DNA of 64,000 nt from Lepagella muris (GTDB lineage: Bacteria; Bacteroidota; Bacteroidia; Bacteroidales; Muribaculaceae), in NCBI RefSeq assembly GCF_004793975.1, contig NZ_SRYB01000008.1, positions 82,992 through 146,991 of the forward strand, given 5' to 3'. Each line of letters starts with the position of its first letter. The first letter of the stretch is position 1. A program made the position numbers and the translations under genes. A model generated the notes under the pieces. It searched no databases. It had not been told where the DNA came from and saw only the letters and a list, made by a program, of their open reading frames with translations. Below are positions 60,521 to 64,000 of this stretch, piece by piece.

Positions 60521-61318
60521 ATGAACCGTTCATGGATACCCGTAATGCACTATCTCCGCGACGTGGAATGGCTCTACTCCGAGAGCCGGATGGTACATCT
60601 CTGGCTGGAGATACTTTTCCGCGTGCATAGAGCCAAAGGCACATATCCCATAAAAGGCACGACAATAGACATCCTGCCCGGTCAGTTCGTGGCCTCGACA
60701 CGAAAACTGGCCGCCTCAATCGGAGCGGACAAAGATACAGTAGGAAGATACATGAGGATTTTTGAGGCGCAGAAGTGGATACGGCGACTTGAAATAGGCA
60801 ACGCGACATTATACACGGTGCTTGTCATGGATCAGATACCCGGCTTTTCAATCATGGCTCCATCGGATACAACGGCTATCGGGGCTTCTTCAGAAGCTCA
60901 ATCCCCCACAAATGGGGACACTTCTTCCGACACTGTTGGGGACACCTTTGGGGACATATATTATATAGATAATAATATAAATAAAAATTCTCTCTCCCCC
61001 GCGCGTGAAGGAGAAGTTTTTGAAATTTTTTCAAAGGATACGGCTTCGCTCGACGAAATAGCCGGAGCCTTGCACTGCGAAAGGAAGATACTTGAAAATA
61101 TGCTTCCTGACTTTTTTCAGGAGTGCAGGATCAAGAAAAAGAATCATCAGACCGTGCAGGAGTGCAAGGATCATTTTTTCAACTGGGCCCGCGCCCGATT
61201 AGAACGAGAACGGAACAATGGCATACCCAAAGAAAATAAACCCGGCGGAAGCCGTCAGGGAAATCAGAGAGGCCGCAGAACGCCGATCAAACCGAACTGT
61301 GGACTTATCGAGGATTAG
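60521..61318 (+). CDS. Replication-initiation-like protein (DnaD-like)
   Basis: 265 residues. The N-terminus has WLYSESRMVHLWLEILFRVH, then LPGQFVASTRKLAASIGADK and VGRYMRIFEAQKWIRRLEIG, a winged-helix DNA-binding domain seen in phage/element replication proteins. A Ser/Thr-rich linker (about 130-155) precedes a second domain (about 160-240), and the tail is basic. It precedes a DnaC-like gene, the usual pairing of initiator and helicase loader. It overlaps that gene by 101 bp. Confidence 0.7.
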   Translation: MNRSWIPVMHYLRDVEWLYSESRMVHLWLEILFRVHRAKGTYPIKGTTIDILPGQFVASTRKLAASIGADKDTVGRYMRIFEAQKWIRRLEIGNATLYTVLVMDQIPGFSIMAPSDTTAIGASSEAQSPTNGDTSSDTVGDTFGDIYYIDNNINKNSLSPAREGEVFEIFSKDTASLDEIAGALHCERKILENMLPDFFQECRIKKKNHQTVQECKDHFFNWARARLERERNNGIPKENKPGGSRQGNQRGRRTPIKPNCGLIED

Positions 61319-61925
61319 CGAATACAAGACACTTTTCATGCAGTGTGCCGTTGCTGTCTGCCCGGGCTTCACAGTGAGGGAAGAAATGAAACCGGCATAC
61401 AACGACATCGTTCACTGGGCGGTGATGGACTATGACGGCAACCTTGATCCGGACAAGGGGCTTCTTATTTGGGGCGACATAGGTACGGGCAAATCCACCA
61501 TGCTGAAAATCATCAGGGAGTTCTGCTCCCTTGTGAGGCCGCACATCGAGGGCAACCGGTATTATTTCCGGATAGACAACGTGATTGATGTATGCGCCGC
61601 TTACGCCGATGAGTCAATATACGGAGGCTACCGGGGCATCAGGCAGTATATCGACAGTCCAAGACAGGCGTTTGACGAACTTGGCAGCGAGACATTGCCG
61701 ACAGGAAGGTACGGCAACTTCGAGAATGTTATGCAGTACATCTTCCAGTCACGCTACGACAACCGCTACCACCAGTTCACCCATGCCACCACCAACTTCA
61801 CAATCGACCAGATACAGGAGGCCTATGGCGAGAGGATATATGACCGCTTCAAGGAGATGTTCAATTTCGTCGCCTTGCGAGGAAAGACATTCAGGATAAA
61901 CACTCAAAAGAACATGGAAAAATGA
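61218..61925 (+). CDS. DnaC-like AAA+ ATPase (helicase loader)
   Basis: 235 residues. Walker A is WGDIGTGKSTMLK (about 84-96), Walker B-like RQAFDELGSE, and sensor-1-type THATTNF. Related proteins load the replicative helicase at an element or phage origin. There is no other in-frame Met that would keep the N-terminus, so I accept a 101-bp overlap with the upstream gene in another frame. Confidence 0.8.
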   Translation: MAYPKKINPAEAVREIREAAERRSNRTVDLSRISEYKTLFMQCAVAVCPGFTVREEMKPAYNDIVHWAVMDYDGNLDPDKGLLIWGDIGTGKSTMLKIIREFCSLVRPHIEGNRYYFRIDNVIDVCAAYADESIYGGYRGIRQYIDSPRQAFDELGSETLPTGRYGNFENVMQYIFQSRYDNRYHQFTHATTNFTIDQIQEAYGERIYDRFKEMFNFVALRGKTFRINTQKNMEK

Positions 61926-62164
61926 AAGACAACGTACAACCTACACCCATAGATTGGGAACAGCGGAAATATGACCTTGCGGTCGCGCTGTATTATCACG
62001 ACATTCGGTTGTCGGATGTCGTGACTCCGGAGAACCGTCTTACAAGGTGGCCAGCGCATATCAGCCTCTCCGCAGAGATGGCAGTGGAAGCCGCCGAAGT
62101 TTTCATAAACGCATACCGCCGGCAGGCGGTGATGGAAAGTGGGGAGAAAAGCCATGCGCCCTGA
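61922..62164 (+). CDS. Small element protein, unknown
   Basis: 80 residues, helical (ISLSAEMAVEAAEVFINAYR); ATG overlaps the DnaC-like stop by four bases, so coupled translation is likely. No family named. Confidence 0.6.
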   Translation: MKDNVQPTPIDWEQRKYDLAVALYYHDIRLSDVVTPENRLTRWPAHISLSAEMAVEAAEVFINAYRRQAVMESGEKSHAP

Positions 62165-62387
62165 TTTTCACAGGATAGTCCCCGATTTGCTATATTCGGT
62201 GATGGCGGCAAGAAAATTGCTCGGCATAAGCCATACAACGATTTACGAATACATGAGGCAATCGCCCCCGGTACTCCCATACCGCCGCTCGGAAAACGGC
62301 TGGCACAGGCTGATACTCGGAAGCGACATAATTTTCCTGCTCGACCACCCGCAGGTCAAGCGGGGAAGAAAACGGAAGAACCGATAA
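62154..62387 (+). CDS. Small HTH DNA-binding protein
   Basis: 77 residues. LLYSVMAARKLLGISHTTIY then YRRSENGWHRLILGSDIIF is a short winged-helix, excisionase-like fold with a basic tail (KRGRKRKNR). The ATG at 62154 has GGGGAG seven bases upstream and is chosen over 62139; it overlaps the previous gene by 11 bp. Probable transcriptional regulator of the element. Confidence 0.7.
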   Translation: MRPDFHRIVPDLLYSVMAARKLLGISHTTIYEYMRQSPPVLPYRRSENGWHRLILGSDIIFLLDHPQVKRGRKRKNR

Positions 62388-62397
62388 AACGGCACTG

Positions 62398-62769
62398 TCA
62401 GTTCCAGAGATACCACGGCGAGGGGCGCGGAGCGGCGAAGGCTTCGGAGAGGTCGATGGCGAGTAGCCATGCCCGGGTGCGTATGCCGTCCATGTCGGAG
62501 AGTGTTTGGGCATATCGGCTCTCTCCGGCACCCGAAATCCGGCACCACTGCCGCGCGAAGATGTCGGGTTGGAAAGCGTCGATGAACGACAGTATGTCGT
62601 CCACCAGCGAAGTCGGTTTGCTACCGGTCATGTCGGCTGAGAAGCAGAACGGCACTCCGCTCTCGGTATTCCGCCGGAAATCGAAAGAGGTGATGTTTCC
62701 GTCTCTCACATTGGCGGTCACACTCCAGCCGCATTGTGCGGCAACTTGGATTATGGTTTGTAAAATCAT
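62398..62769 (-). CDS. Mobile-element protein of unknown function
   Basis: 123 residues. A start such as ILQTIIQVAAQCGWSVTANV and LVDDILSFIDAFQPD recalls short proteins carried on Bacteroides conjugative transposons. Function not known. First gene seen on the minus strand; converges with the HTH gene. Confidence 0.65.
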   Translation of the reverse strand: MILQTIIQVAAQCGWSVTANVRDGNITSFDFRRNTESGVPFCFSADMTGSKPTSLVDDILSFIDAFQPDIFARQWCRISGAGESRYAQTLSDMDGIRTRAWLLAIDLSEAFAAPRPSPWYLWN

Positions 62770-62869
62770 GTCAGTACACGTTTATGTCTGCCACGTCCGG
62801 CATGGAGGTGGCAGACCGAATTTTTCGGTAATGTCAGCCGTGGCACAACACCACGGCTGACGTGTTCGG

Positions 62870-63232
62870 TCAATCATAAAGGCGGTTCAAGAAGTCTTGA
62901 AGCCTCTCATCGCTTATTTGCCCTATGGGGCATGGGGTGAAATACGGCATTTGTATCACTCGGATAATGCCGAAGCCTTGTTTGCGATAGTCAAGTTCGA
63001 CATCGGCAAGTTCTTTGAGCGACACATAGCCGTATTCATCTTCGCCGAGTCCGACCACTATGCAGTAAAGGATTGTATCGTCTCCCTCTTTGCCTCCTTC
63101 AAGCACAAACCAACAGATATTTCCGATAGTGAATATCGCCACGCACACGGCATTTCTCTCCTTGCCGTCCTGCGAGTACAGAGGATAGTCCTTTATGGCT
63201 TCCTCAAATTTCGGTGTCAACAGTCTGTTCAT
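62870..63232 (-). CDS. DUF2958-domain protein
   Basis: 120 residues. LLTPKFEEAIKDYPLYSQDG with CWFVLEGGKEGDDTILYCIV, GLGEDEYGYVSLKELADV and LDYRKQGFGIIRV is the DUF2958 pattern. The family is associated with mobile elements; function unknown. Two bases separate its ATG from the preceding small gene's stop. Confidence 0.8.
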   Translation of the reverse strand: MNRLLTPKFEEAIKDYPLYSQDGKERNAVCVAIFTIGNICWFVLEGGKEGDDTILYCIVVGLGEDEYGYVSLKELADVELDYRKQGFGIIRVIQMPYFTPCPIGQISDERLQDFLNRLYD

Positions 63233-63234
63233 AG

Positions 63235-63402
63235 TCAGTCAAATTCAATTTCATCTTCGTAAAGTTCAATCCTCGCGCCACTGCTTACCTCGATGATGAA
63301 GCGGTAGCCGTTCAGTCCTACGATTGTGCCACGGTGGTAGCCTCGCCACGGTGTCAGCAACTCGCACTGGCGTCCGTATTCGGGAAAATCGGTGTCGTTC
63401 AT
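63235..63402 (-). CDS. Short element protein (55 residues)
   Basis: ATG at 63400-63402, stop at 63235-63237. Contains GRQCELLTPWRGYHRGTIVG then RFIIEVSSGARIELYEDEIE, an SH3-like small-barrel pattern. Tight spacing with both neighbours (4-bp overlap upstream, 2-bp gap downstream) supports a real gene. Confidence 0.65.
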   Translation of the reverse strand: MNDTDFPEYGRQCELLTPWRGYHRGTIVGLNGYRFIIEVSSGARIELYEDEIEFD

Positions 63403-63719
63403 ACGCTTTTATCCTTTAGTTCCTTATATTCGGGGTCATAGATTTCATCGCCGTTCATCAGTGTGTCGTACATCATCGCCGCTCTCCGGGCTGTCGTTTC
63501 GTTCCGCTCGTCATAATAGCCGGTGCGGTAGTTGACAGCGAGCTGACGGATATAAGCCACGCACACCTTGAAAGCCTGCGACTGCAAATAGCGGTGTATT
63601 GTGGCGAGTGCCTTTCCTGTGTTGGTTGCGGATTGCATTTTGCCGTTGACAAAGTTGTCAAACGCCACGACAAATTCCTTGTCGTTGTTGGATATTGCTA
63701 TTCCGTTATAATTTTCCAT
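63399..63719 (-). CDS. Conserved-type mobile-element protein, unknown
   Basis: 106 residues. KEFVVAFDNFVNGKMQSATN and IRQLAVNYRTGYYDERNETT; helical. The stop overlaps the next gene by four bases, so one operon. Function unknown. Confidence 0.65.
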   Translation of the reverse strand: MENYNGIAISNNDKEFVVAFDNFVNGKMQSATNTGKALATIHRYLQSQAFKVCVAYIRQLAVNYRTGYYDERNETTARRAAMMYDTLMNGDEIYDPEYKELKDKSV

Positions 63720-63730
63720 GTTCTTATGAT

Positions 63731-63925
63731 TTAGATTGTTGCCTGATTGTAGATTGAGGGTTCGGAGGTCACGTTGTAGATGTAGTTGCCACAGCGTACC
63801 AAAAGGCAGTTCTCGCCATAGTAGAGTTTTTTCATGCCCCTAATGGAGCCGGAGCGGTGGAAATTTGGGAACTGCCCGATATTGAGCCGTTTGCCCTCTG
63901 CTACTTTCATTCTTTTTACTCGCAT
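63731..63925 (-). CDS. Small basic element protein, start uncertain
   Basis: 64 residues from MRVKRMKVAEG. KRLNIGQFPNFHRSGSIRGM then LLVRCGNYIYNV. The same frame stays open to the right edge (through PEKLKELQTKGRKLTQTL), so the true start may lie outside the window. Alternative ATGs are at 63931 and 63910. Confidence 0.5.
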   Translation of the reverse strand: MRVKRMKVAEGKRLNIGQFPNFHRSGSIRGMKKLYYGENCLLVRCGNYIYNVTSEPSIYNQATI

Positions 63926-64000
63926 AGTCATTTGATGTTTGAGCGTTTGAGTTAATTTTCTCCCTTTTGTTTGAAGCTCTTTGAGCTTCTCCGGCAGGGC

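Larger units (their letters stand above)
57586..64000. mobile_element. Integrated element at the 3' side of tRNA-Lys, right end beyond the window
   Basis: Begins just after tRNA-Lys (exact left end unresolved). It carries a tyrosine recombinase, regulatory genes, replication genes and small minus-strand genes of the kind found on Bacteroidetes conjugative or mobilisable elements. Gene density and base composition differ from the chromosome to the left. No relaxase or conjugation gene is visible before the edge. Whether it is an ICE, IME or plasmid-like island is open. Confidence 0.75.

Overview
The window looks like a chromosome segment from a gut-type Bacteroidales bacterium, possibly Muribaculaceae (the family is inference). 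Supporting signs are repeated TAnnTTTG minus-7 promoter boxes, TolC/RND efflux and TonB-type outer-membrane proteins, a fused SpmA-SpmB-like protein, an AAA-ATPase-like/PDDEXK accessory protein, and a Bacteroidetes-style tyrosine recombinase with TGLAYSDL where most families have an arginine. Most Shine-Dalgarno sites are weak or A-rich, as is usual in this phylum.

Positions 1-30.8 kb are mostly core metabolism. In order they carry a lipoprotein cut by the left edge, an acetyl-CoA hydrolase/CoA-transferase, a UPF0104 membrane protein, enolase, a RecD-like helicase, FabD and aspartate-semialdehyde dehydrogenase. GDP-fucose synthase, an AAA-ATPase-like accessory gene, an OPT transporter, a DUF975 membrane protein and a TonB-type outer-membrane protein follow. 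Then come glycyl-tRNA synthetase, LemA, an FKBP-like lipoprotein, a TIGR02757 protein, a GH10-like secreted hydrolase, a YitT protein and a three-gene heavy-metal RND efflux operon with a His-rich adaptor.

From 30.9 to 49.9 kb, interrupted by valS and a few housekeeping genes, lies an accessory region rich in defence-type genes. It holds an McrBC type IV restriction pair, an orphan winged-helix fragment, and a GNAT toxin with a 59-residue partner between two ~50-bp copies of the 3' end of the neighbouring alkD-like gene. It also holds an ABC/AAA15-type ATPase overlapping a PD-(D/E)XK-like protein, and an HhH-GPD glycosylase-like protein beside unusual palindromic repeats. A restriction-modification operon follows (Sau3AI/MutH-family endonuclease, C5-cytosine methyltransferase, DUF2971 protein), with a Vsr endonuclease upstream. 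The 42.2-49.3 kb part is visibly more AT-rich than its surroundings.

From 50 to 57.6 kb the sequence returns to core genes: an SpmAB-like protein, TrpS, a GNAT, an outer-membrane barrel, MiaA and PepT. These are followed by four identical tandem tRNA-Asn genes on an exact 123-bp period and one tRNA-Lys. Immediately after tRNA-Lys an integrated element begins and runs off the right edge. Its genes are an integrase with a cluster of TGTACCAC/GTGGTACA sites upstream, a divergent HTH repressor, two small regulators, a replication-initiation-like protein and a DnaC-like ATPase, then small mobile-element genes on the minus strand.

The strongest candidates for something undescribed are the ATPase + PD-(D/E)XK pair (39957-41905), the glycosylase-like gene in the restriction island (42809-44047), the DUF2971 gene tied to a Sau3AI-type system, and the toxin cassette bounded by duplicated alkD ends (37813-38659). 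All functional statements come from reading motifs; no database search was run.
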